Assembly (NCBI GenBank): GCA_003833135.1
Contig: QZLH01000478.1
Location: 9,333 to 43,283, forward strand
From: Oehlia diaphana
Lineage: Eukaryota > Glomeromycota > Glomeromycetes > Glomerales > Glomeraceae
DNA length: 33,951 bases
Direction: 5' to 3'
In this document: positions 1-8,536 of the stretch, in pieces
Layout: every line of letters starts with the position of its first letter
Numbering within the stretch: the stretch's first letter is position 1
Position numbers and translations under genes: made by a program
Notes under the pieces: generated by a model
What the model was told of the DNA's origin: nothing
The model's input: the letters and a program-made list of their open reading frames with translations, nothing else
The model's database searches: none

Positions 1-1270
1 CGAAAGGGACAATGATAAATGAAAATGATAATTAAAAACAAAGTGGAAGTAAAGGGAATGATAGAAAAATAAAAATGCTAGCAATAAAAGTGAGCTTTAA
101 AGTTATTTGAAATTGTTATTTTCTGAAAACAACTAAAGTTACAAGAAAGCAAAAAGCAAAATATGCGTTACGTATTTGTGTAATATGAAATCATCTGGTG
201 AATTTCACTGGGATAAATTTAAAATTTTAATGCATTGTAGATCAAGGTGAAATTCATCCCGGTGAAATTCACTGGAGGTGAATGTAAAATTAATCCAAAA
301 AAAAAATCTAATTAAATTGTTTAATTATTATCTATAATTTTGTAATAATTGATTTTACTAATTATATGATCAGTTCAGTATATTAAAATTTTTTTTTTAT
401 TATTTTTTATTATAAACAATTACTCAATAAAAATTTGATATACTACATTATATAATATTTTATATGATATTTGATATATCTAAATTTTTTTAATTATAAA
501 TTTGGTTCTTGAAAAAATGGTTGATAAATTAAAAGTTTGTTATATCATGAATTTATTATAAACTGTATATTATTTAACCTAAAACTTTTAATATGTAAAA
601 ATTATTATAAATTGAATAGCTAATTTTATTGGTTGAAAATTTTTAAATTTAAAATACAAATCTAAGCAATCAGATTAAAAATGGCAAATTGTAATATGAA
701 AACTGAATTATAACTTTATATTGCCTTACTATTACAGATATAATTACATTTGCATAATTATGTAAATGTTATCAAATTGTTAATAGCATAAGATAGTATT
801 TGGAAAATAACAAATGAATTAAATGATTAGTTAATTAAATTATTTGACTAATATTAAATATTTTGAAAGTTTTTTATTGATAATCTTATATAATATAAGG
901 TAAAAAAATGAGATCTAAAAAAAAATTTTTTATTTTATCTATTTAACAAAATATTTTTTCTTAGTGGTAATAGATCTTTATATCACATGATTTATAATTT
1001 ATATTTAATTTGTAATTCGTCTCAGAATTAGTGAAAAATACTAATACATATTAAGAATTATTATAATAAATTAATTATTTCTTAAATAATTTTTTCATAC
1101 AAATTTAGTAAAATTTTTTTTTTAAATAAAAATGTTTGAAATGTTTAAAAATATAATAAAATTTTAATATAGTTTTTATAACTATTAAAATTTACTATCT
1201 ATATATTTTTAAAAGTTAAAAGCTGAAATCTGATGTCACTAAAGAAAAAAGTTTTTAATTAATAGTATTA
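1..1270. other. AT-rich intergenic DNA, no gene seen
   Basis: Very AT-rich sequence with stops in all frames. Apart from the foldback at 195-275, I see only A/T homopolymer runs and no coding or RNA gene. It forms the left flank of the transposon fossil that starts near 1275. Confidence 0.6.
195..275. repeat. Short inverted repeat (foldback, MITE-like)
   Basis: The arm at 195-220 (TGGTGAATTTCACTGGGATA...) is the imperfect reverse complement of 246-275 (...CATCCCGGTGAAATTCACTGG), with a ~25 bp AT-rich loop. The GGTGAAATTCAC word also occurs twice inside the right arm. The arms are less AT-rich than the flanks, which suits a small non-autonomous DNA element or the remnant of one. No clear target duplication is visible, so the family is unknown. 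Confidence 0.55.
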
Positions 1271-1274
1271 TGAT

Positions 1275-1583
1275 GTTATATGTAAATTTTTGTAATTTTA
1301 AGTTATCATTCATATTACTTTTGGATTAAAATCTTCAAATAAATTTAGCTTAATTCCAATTTCAAATTTAATTATAATTTGTTATATTTGTAAATATTTT
1401 TTACTATCTAGTAATCCTATAAGGGTAAATTATAGTTCTTTGGAATCCTTTCATTATGGCAAATTAAATGGTAATAATTTCATATTTTTATTATTGATAT
1501 ATAATTAATTGTATATTAATATTAAATAATTGCATATAATTATTGTATTATACACAAGCTTATATTAAATTATCAGATTTTTA
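1275..1583 (+). repeat. Left inverted-repeat arm of the Tc1-like element
   Basis: It pairs with 2795-3335, with the 247-bp insert removed. Well-conserved blocks are GTAATCCTATAAGG at 1411, TTATAGTTCTTTGGAATC just after it, and AGCTTATATTAAATTATCAG near 1557, all mirrored in the right arm. The left arm is somewhat longer between 1500 and 1555. Confidence 0.7.
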
Positions 1584-1689
1584 TCATATAAAATTATACG
1601 TATATTTCATAATTGCTGATTTCTTTCTATCATACATATAAACATAAAAATAAACACCTCTCCTTTAGTTTTGATATGCTTAAAAAAGA

Positions 1690-2676
1690 ACTTTTAGAAA
1701 CTCTTTGTGAACATATTATTAGTGCATATTTTAGTAATACTAAAAAATAGATATTTTAGTTTAATTGGAGTAAAGTGAATGATACTATTAAAAGATATAA
1801 AAAAAAGGTTTTGCAACACTTAAAAAATATTATAGGCATCCAAAAATGCTTATTGAATATGATACATGTATTTTATAATGTATTATTTATATTAACAGTT
1901 TTAATAGACTAAACTTAAGTCTTAACACTACTTTTCATTATAATACAATTAAAAAATATATTTATAATGATTTATAATGATAGTCTTAGTAGTTATACTG
2001 CATATAAAAAATCTTTTTTGATCAAAAAACATAAAAGTGATAGGTTAAGAACTTAAGATAATATAGAATAAAAAGAAGCTGAAAAGAGAAATGAAAACAA
2101 GTGGTATGATCAAATAAGTCTAGGTTTACTCTTTTTGAGCCAGATGGTAGAGTAAAAGTATGAAGAAATCTTAAAGAGACTTACAATTAAAATTGTATTC
2201 AATTGATAGTAAAGTTTGATGGTGGATCAGTAATGGTTTGGGAATGTTTTAGTTGTCATAGAACTGGATTATTAGTTGTGATGGAAAAAAATATGAATTC
2301 TGATGATTATATTAATATTTTGACTAATTATTTTATATTATGAGTTAATAATTATTTTAATTCCATTTTTTAGCAAAATGGAGTATCATGTCATACATCT
2401 TCTTACAGCATCTGATAAATGTCAAGTCATAATATTTTAGTTTTAGATTAGGTAATGCAAAATCCAGATCTTAACCTAATTGAGAATTTGTGAGATTATT
2501 TGAATTATCAAGTACATAAAAAAAAGCCTCTACCAAATTCTAAACAGAAATTAATAAATGTAGTGTAAGAGAAATAAAGGAAGATTAACCTTGAAATAGT
2601 ACATCACTTAATTTTGAGTTTATTAATATACATTAAAACAGTAATTAAGACTAAAAGAAGACATACTAAATATTAA
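1690..2676 (+). pseudogene. Tc1-family DD34E transposase, inactivated by in-frame stops
   Basis: From at least 2113 to 2676 one frame reads as a Tc1 transposase with no frameshift but many stops. Visible landmarks are SRFTLFEPDGRVKV (from 2119), FDGGSVMVWECFS (from 2215), QNGVSCHTS (2374-2400), NPDLNLIENL (2461-2490) and a C-terminal HTKY followed by TAA at 2674-2676. Thirty-four codons lie between the second catalytic position (2377) and the third (Glu, 2482), giving the DD34E spacing of Tc1. The first catalytic Asp (2113) and the second (2377) both read Asn (AAT), and several expected Trp codons read TGA, TAG or TAA. The DNA-binding N-terminal half before about 2100 is too decayed to phase; its start is estimated from the usual ~340-residue family length. 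It cannot make a working enzyme. Confidence 0.85.
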
Positions 2677-2794
2677 TCATATTAAATTAAATTTTTTTAA
2701 TAATAAATTTTATATATTGTATTTTAATTAATAAGTACAAAAAAATTTTTTTAAATATGTTTAAATTTAAATTTTATATAAAATTTCTATAAGA

Positions 2795-3335
2795 AATAAA
2801 AAATCTGATAATTTAATATAAGCTTATATATATCAATTATAGAAATATAAAATTATTATTATTCAATTCGCTATGATAAGAAGATTCTAAAGAACCATAA
2901 TTCATCCTTATAGGATCACTAGATCAGTGTTGGTATTTAGCTGCAATCAAAATTTTTTTGGCCATTTTAACTGTGACCAAATGGCCAAATGGCCAAATGG
3001 CCAACAGCTAACCCTAACCAAATGCTAAACGGCTAAAGAAATAACTAGATAAGTATTAGTATCTTGTTGGTATTTGGTCACAACCAAAACTTTTTTGGCT
3101 ATTTTAGCCACAGCCAAATTGCCAAACGGCCAACAGCTAATCTCAGCCAAACGGCCAATATACTAATACTACACTAGATAATAAAATATCACACTGATAT
3201 CACACATTTACTAATATAATAAATTATGATTAAATTTGAAATTGGAATTGAATTAAAATTATTTGAAGATTTTTAATTCAAAGAAAAGATCTTAATAATC
3301 TTATAAAGTGAAATTACAAAATTAAAAATAAAACA
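2795..3335 (-). repeat. Right inverted-repeat arm of the Tc1-like element (interrupted)
   Basis: Reverse complement of 1275-1583. It is interrupted after GGATCACTAGAT (2913-2924) by a 247-bp insert and resumes at 3180 with ATAATAAAAT. Joining the two sides gives a continuous match to the left arm (GGATTACTAGATAGTAAAA). The outer part (3200-3290) includes TTAAATTTGAAATTGGAATT, also present inverted near 1350-1370. Similarity fades beyond about 3335. Confidence 0.65.
2925..3171 (+). mobile_element. hAT-like MITE, tandem dimer, flanked by 8-bp target duplication
   Basis: The insert is bordered by identical CACTAGAT copies (2917-2924 and 3172-3179), the 8-bp duplication length typical of hAT transposons. 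It starts CAGTGTTGGTAT; the reverse complement of its end is TAGTATTAGTAT, which differs only by three transitions. The body is two diverged ~125-bp units (about 2918-3043 and 3044-3172), each with GTTGGTATTT, a TTTTTTGGC(C/T)ATTTTA block and CCAACAGCTAA. A third ACTAGAT copy (3044-3050) separates them. A 9-bp word (CCAAATGGC) is repeated about three times in unit 1. There is no coding capacity, so it is non-autonomous. Confidence 0.65.
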
Positions 3336-3353
3336 CTTAATTGATATTATATA

Positions 3354-3503
3354 CTTATTGTATAGTATTTAGGCAATAACATGTTGTTTTCAATTAAGGC
3401 TATTTGATTGGCTCAGATTGTGTCATGAAGTAATACAATCTGACCGATCAAATGGTTGAGATCAAAAACAGCAAAGTATTGTCTAAAGACCTATACAATA
3501 AAT
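3354..3503. repeat. Imperfect palindrome / foldback element, ~150 bp
   Basis: The arm 3354-3422 is an imperfect reverse complement of 3431-3503, with a loop of only ~8 bp. Paired blocks include TTATTGTATAG with CTATACAATAA, TGTTTTCAATTAAGG with TTGAGATCAAAAACA, and CAGATTGTGT with TACAATCTG. This suits a foldback MITE adjoining the Tc1 fossil. The family is unknown. Confidence 0.65.
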
Positions 3504-3504
3504 A

Positions 3505-4558
3505 TTTTATTATATAAATTCTCATGATCATACTATTAAATTAGTCACGAATTAATTTATAGTCTATTATTGTATAAAAATCTAATTTTATTATGTATTT
3601 GTAATGATTTAAACAGTATTCATTTATTATATATATCATCAATAAAACTATTCAATAAATGTAAAAAAAATACAGTGATCCTATAAGGATATATAATAAA
3701 TATGATTATACTTTTCCTTATTTTATCAAATAAATTCAAAGACTCCATAAATTTTCAGAAGAATTCTAACTTAAAGGATAAAATCATGGGTATTAATTAG
3801 ATTTTAAATGATAAGATTAAGAAACTAATAAGAAAGATAATAAACATAACCTTTCAATCAGAACTGCAAATCTCAATTTTAACAGCAGAAAAACAAAAAG
3901 AAGAAGGGTCTCAAAATCTCCAAGTAAAAACTTTATAAGAAAGAAATAGAATTGAAGGAGATGCTGAAGAAATTAATGAACAGGATATGACATCCGGAAG
4001 GCTGGCTGAATAGTTTATTTATTGAGAAGTTAATTTCTTTTTAATTTAGAAATTTTTGTTTTTAATTTTATATAGTTTTTTCAGAATTTTTTAGTTAGTT
4101 AAAAATTTTCTCTAGTTAAATTTTCTTTAATTTCTACTAACTTTTTATTTATAGATTTCATTGGTGTATACTCATGGTATATTTGGCATTGCACTTAGAT
4201 GGATAGGGTTAAATTTATTGTAGTTTACTTACCAGTAAATTTAAATAAAAATGACCTGAGAATAATTTCAAAAAAAAATATATTGATTATACAAATATAA
4301 TATATCTCTGTATTTGCTATCATAATCTAACTTATTAATAATAATATCTTTGTGTCAAATTGTTATTTATTATTAAATAATAATCAATATGAAATGCTAA
4401 TATTTACAATAATAAAGTATGTAATTGTTCAGTTACTTTATTGAGTCATAATTAAACATTATGATTTTCTAAATATTATAAATATTTATCAAAAAAAAAA
4501 AAAAAAATTCTTACATTTTTTGCTAAATTTCTTGCTTGTTTTTTTTTGTAAAATAGAG
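3505..4558. other. AT-rich intergenic DNA with transposon scraps
   Basis: At 3674-3690 a 17-base block, AGTGATCCTATAAGGAT, repeats the end of the Tc1-like element, here preceded by TAC, so it may be the solo end of a related copy. At about 3850-4015 a broken, Lys/Glu-rich stretch on the + strand (fragments such as EGDAEEINEQ and SGRLAE, interrupted by stops) suggests a dead coiled-coil gene fragment. The rest is A/T runs. An A tract at 4491-4507 precedes the ubiquitin gene. Confidence 0.45.
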
Positions 4559-4562
4559 AAAG

Positions 4563-5138
4563 ATGGGTAACTCTAAGTCTGTACACCGTGAAAAAAGGAT
4601 TATACAAATCTTTGTTAAAACTATAAATGCCAAAACAATTGCCATTGAAGTTGATGCTTCTGATACAGTTAAAGAAGTGAAAAAAATAATTCAAGATAAA
4701 GAAGGCACTCCTCCAAATCAGCAACGTTTGATCTTTGCTGGTAAACAACTGGAAGATAAACATACTTTGACATATTATAATATTAGAGAAAAATCAACTC
4801 TTCATCTCGTGCTCCGCCTAAGAGGTGGTATGCAGATTTTTGTAAAAACTCTCGCTGGAAAGACTATCACTCTCGAAGTTGAATCTTCTGATACTATTGA
4901 TCAAGTCAAGGCAAAGATCCAAGATAAGGTGGTTTCTCCTGATCAACAAGAATTAATGTTTGTCGATCAACATGTACGCGATATTTTTTTTTTTGTCTTA
5001 TTATAACGTGTATTAATTTTATTAGAAATCTTAACCTTATATTTTAAATCATCGTAGCTCGAAAATGGACGTACTTTGAAAGATTATAATATTCAAAAAG
5101 AATCTCTTCTTCATCTCGCACTTAGGGATAATTTGTAA
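4563..5138 (+). CDS. N-terminally extended double ubiquitin-like protein (163 aa, 2 exons)
   Basis: Exons 4563-4973 and 5058-5138, joined by an 84-bp intron (GTACGCG...CGTAG). The protein has a 13-residue leader ([13 protein letters not shown]), a first ubiquitin unit (residues 14-89) ending in LRLRGG, and a second unit (90-163). MGNSKS fits the N-myristoylation pattern (Gly2, Ser6), so membrane attachment is possible. Unit 1 keeps Lys6, 11, 27, 33 and 48 equivalents but has Ile at position 29 and Glu at 63. Unit 2 keeps Lys63 but lacks Lys48, has M in place of Ile44, E in place of Arg42, one residue fewer in the 34-38 loop, and ends LALRDNL without Gly-Gly. Unit 1 could be released by deubiquitinases; unit 2 could not be conjugated. 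AATAAATAAA at 5181-5190 may serve polyadenylation. It is far more diverged than normal polyubiquitin, so it may be a specialised ubiquitin-like protein or an early-decay paralogue. The gene structure is firm; the role is unknown. Confidence 0.85.
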
Positions 5139-6483
5139 TCTTGTAATTACTTTTATAATTAATCAAAATTTGCGCAGTTAAATAAATAAAATCTATATCA
5201 AATAATTTCATATTATTACAATATATATTAAACACGCGTCCAAATATATTAGTTTTGGTAAAGATTTTTTCTTTTAAAATTCTTAAACACTACCCTTTTA
5301 TATCTGATTGCAGGAAATCTATCCAATTTTATTTATAAAAGAGAATTAATTACTTTCTTCGTAAATAATAAAATTTTTGGAGCTTAAAACTTTTTTTATA
5401 GAAACCAGTTAAGCTAGAAAAGCTTAATTATTTTAGAAAAGTTGAGGTTCCTAAAAAACAAAATTATACAATTACAGCAACTTTTAAGGTTAGAAAACTA
5501 TTACTAACCGAACAATTATTCCAATGAGGTGGAAAGACCGGAAGGATAATAATCACTGCTGGCGTCCCTATGTAATCGGCAATTGGAAAGATCAGAGTAA
5601 CACAATTGAACTGTCACAATTTTTTTGTGGCACAATTTCTTTAAAAACTAAAAAGTTGGAAGATGTCAATTACATAAATGTATAATGAAAAGGAAAAAAA
5701 AAAGTATCAAGAGAGGAATAATTACATAATTATATAAGTACAACACGTGAAGATCGAACTAACGGAAATGACAGGATTATTATCACGGATTTTATATCCA
5801 TAAAAAATAATATATCCTTTTAATCTCAAAAGATTTGTCAATCCCTAAACCCGTGAAACTATTAATTTCAAATTGCTTTCCTTTCTGCGAAATCGAATCG
5901 ATTTTGCACATGAAAATTCCTCTTATATTTTATTCGCGGTTTACAAATTTGAAAGGGATTATCATCAAAGAACTTAAAAAAAATGGTTTATTATCCGTCA
6001 GGATTGATCTTTTGGTTAAACCTTTTATCCCTTTCAACTCTTGGCAAATTTTTGATTAAAAAATTATTATTATTTTATATGATACAATTTAGTCAGTGAG
6101 AAATTTTAAGAAATATATTGAGTATTGACTAATTAAAAGAAAAAAACACAATTTTTTTTAGTTTGTAAATCCCCGTCAATATTAAAGTAACCAATTCTTA
6201 AAGTCCGGTTTCACGCTCATATTTGAACTATTTAATTGCAGTTCGGACAAAATTTAACTCGGGAATTTGTTACCGTAATATCACTTTAAAATTTTTTTTT
6301 TTTTATTTCAGGAAAAAATTGCATACGTATAAGATATGCGTATCTAACTATCAATTAATATTCTATTCAAATGTTATCACGCGGTCCTTATTAAGTTTAA
6401 TTGATAGATGCTTTTCAGTTAGAATTAAAAACGTGTTGAATCGACAGGACAAAAGTTCTTTATCAACCATATTCTGTTTCTAG
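5139..6483. other. Intergenic, possibly holding 5' exons of the His-rich gene
   Basis: Mixed sequence, less AT-rich at 5520-5620. An open stretch from the ATG at 5910 to TAA at 6057-6059 (starts MKIPLIFYSRF) has no recognised homologue and no clear splice link. The upstream exon(s) of the gene at 6484-7288 must lie in or beyond this region, but I could not place them. Confidence 0.4.
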
Positions 6484-7288
6484 GATGCATATCGTGAGCT
6501 TCATATAAAAGCAGCAAATTCTTTTTCTCCAGGTACAAAAAAATTTTTTTATTCTTTTACTTTTATTTCTCATAAAATCTACTTTTCTGAAATTTTCAAT
6601 CCTTTTGAGAATCACTAATTGAAAGAATAAAAAATTTGTAAGATGATCAAGTGCGGATACTTAATAGGTATTGTATAGAGAGATCCTTCTTTATTGCATC
6701 ATCAATTAGTTGATAAGTGAATAATAATTTTTTATTATTTTAGATGATAGTATAAATCTAAATCAACTTATTGCACCTCCTCATGAATTTGAAAAAATTA
6801 AATTTACCCTTTTAAGGTCGAAATTCATAGTCTTTGGAACAAAAGATGAAATTTTTGATTGGTTAAAACATTATGAAGAACTCGTTTGTGAAATTGATCA
6901 AAAATTAGTTTTTTCAAAAATACCGTTACATCATAATAGTACAACGAAGAATTCCGAGAAAAATCATGACCATGAAATTACGTTTGAATTATATAATGAG
7001 GAAGAGAAACAACACCATCATCAACATCATCACCATCATTTACCTAAATTTCTCTCATTTGGAACGAAGAAATACAATGGTTCAACTAAGATGAGATTGG
7101 AAATAAACGCTCACTATTATGATGATGATAATCTTTCAAAAGACGAACATCAAATTCCGGCTATGAAAGCTAGAGGTAAAAATGGAATAAAATTACGATC
7201 CGTTTTAAATGCGTGGGACAAACATCATGGTAAAACTAAAACTTTAAATAACCAAAAAAAATTAAGAAGTACTCGCGACTATGAATGA
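6484..7288 (+). CDS. His-rich protein of unknown function, 3' exons (5' end not found)
   Basis: Two exons are supported: 6484-6532 (DAYRELHIKAANSF...) and 6744-7288, joined across a 211-bp intron (GTACAA...TTTTAG) that splits an Asp codon. Together they encode at least 197 residues and end at TGA 7286-7288. The first exon follows an acceptor (TTTCTAG) with an in-frame TAG, so an upstream exon with the start codon is required. Visible features are a compact, probably folded N-terminal part (KFIVFGTKDEIFDWLKHYEE), a His/Gln run (HHHQHHHHH region, about 7009-7041), an acidic DDD patch and a Lys/Arg-rich C-terminus. I recognise no domain. Histidine runs can bind metal, but nothing else supports that here. 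Codon use and the long open frame suggest a real, possibly lineage-specific gene. Confidence 0.65.
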
Positions 7289-7722
7289 TATTCTTTATTG
7301 TACAGTATATTATGACTTTTTAACATTATCATATTATTTATATCTTTATATGTATTTTGTATATTATTAATAATATTAAATACGTTTAATTCGTTTTTTT
7401 TTTTTTTTAGTGAAATATTATATGATATTATATGATATATAAATAAATAAAAATATATTTATTTATTAAAGAAATTAAGATCATTCTTTATATGTAAATA
7501 AAAAAAAAAAAAAAAAATTTCGCGTTTGTCTTGTAAGACAGGATGATATGTTTGTTAATTATTTGGCACTTTTATAGTAATCATCTCCGCAATAACTTGT
7601 TTAAAAACGAGTAATTTGATGGTATATCTTCAGGTAATTAGGTAATTAAATTGGTTACATAAGCTTCATTTAAAGAATAATTATTATTAACAAAAAAATG
7701 AAAAAAATTTCAATAAAACATT
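7289..7722. other. Intergenic between two convergent genes
   Basis: AT-rich convergent 3' region. It contains T and A homopolymers (near 7395 and 7500) and AAATAAATAAAAAT at about 7440, suitable as 3'-end signals. No gene seen. Confidence 0.5.
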
Positions 7723-8536
7723 TTAATCGCAATATAGAAAAGGGACAGCTTTTTTCCATAAGTTTTTAAACCACTAAATTATAAAGATCTTTGATTAATT
7801 TTGCTTGCAAAAAATATTAATTAAACAAACACACTTACCTTTTTTTCCTCTTTGTAGAAGATTTCACGAATTAGCTTATGACCCTCTCTTTCTTTCTTAA
7901 ATTGTTTGGGCAAAAAAAAGTTATATTCTGTTGTGATATGGGTATAATTATTTTCATAAGCATAGCCTTCAATCATTATTATAGGAATATTTTCAATGTT
8001 GTAATCAAATAAGTCTTCAAACGTGAAGTCTGGCAAAAACTTTTTCCGCTCATCATTATACCTAGTTTTTTAAAAAGCAATATGTAAAGAACCTTTTACT
8101 GAAATTATAGGCATAATTGATTATTTCTTACATTTCTTCAACTTTAAGTAAATTATTGTTATTAAACAGCTCATAGTAAGAATTGATTGTTTTTTTGTTC
8201 TTTTGTTTTATCTCTTTCCTGACAATCCGTCTGTTTTCATCAAGAAATCTTGAAGGTCCATTCACAATTTTGTCCTTAGTGGTATCCCTATAGAAAATAC
8301 TTTTTTCGATCACTATGACATGTAAACTTTTAAAAATAAGAAAAATCGTCAATATACCAAGATAATCTTCGATTATCAAGAACTTTAATATTCCTTCTAA
8401 CAATATTCTCAAACCCGGGTGGAACTTTTTCCTTGTCATCATTCTTGGTTGTAATATTTAGACGTGATTTATCATTAAAAGTTGTAAAATTATCGTGTTC
8501 GATAGAGTATTGTTGATTTTCATTATCAACCATCAT
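7723..8536 (-). CDS. Orphan protein, 202 aa, four exons
   Basis: Reconstructed on the minus strand: exons 8536-8358, 8287-8132, 8061-7839 and 7773-7723. Introns are 70, 70 and 65 bp, with GTATAT...TAG, GTAAGA...TAG and GTAAGT...TAG borders, and the phases are consistent throughout. The first ATG directly follows an in-frame TAA; a second ATG is adjacent. The protein begins MMVDNENQQYSIEHDN, is strongly charged (Lys/Arg/Glu/Asn), and has a more hydrophobic middle (FEDLFDYNIENIPIIMIEGY) and a Trp/Lys C-terminus (WFKNLWKKAVPFLYCD). There is no signal peptide, membrane helix or known domain that I recognise. Three independently phased introns with good sites argue for a real gene. The function is unknown; it could be a lineage-specific family. 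Confidence 0.7.

Larger units (their letters stand above)
1275..3335 (+). mobile_element. Decayed Tc1/mariner-type transposon in a long inverted repeat, with a nested insertion
   Basis: The core runs from 1411 (GTAATCCTATAAGG) to 2919 (CCTTATAGGATCAC). Both ends are bordered by TA (1409-1410, 2920-2921), the usual Tc1/mariner target. The terminal inverted repeat continues inward with indels to about 1583 and 2795. The inverted similarity also continues outward: 1275-1395 matches the reverse complement of about 3200-3335 once the insert at 2925-3171 is skipped. Either the element has inverted repeats of about 300 bp, or it inserted in the centre of an older palindrome. The interior carries a dead transposase reading frame. 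The outer limits are approximate. Confidence 0.8.

Noticed and set aside
4476..4763. Minus-strand 95-codon ORF over the ubiquitin start
   Set aside because: Antisense shadow; Phe/Tyr-rich and crossing a homopolymer.
4974..5006. Unspliced C-terminus [10 protein letters not shown] of the double ubiquitin
   Set aside because: It reads into a T-rich intron. Splicing GTACGCG...CGTAG restores ubiquitin homology ([16 protein letters not shown]).
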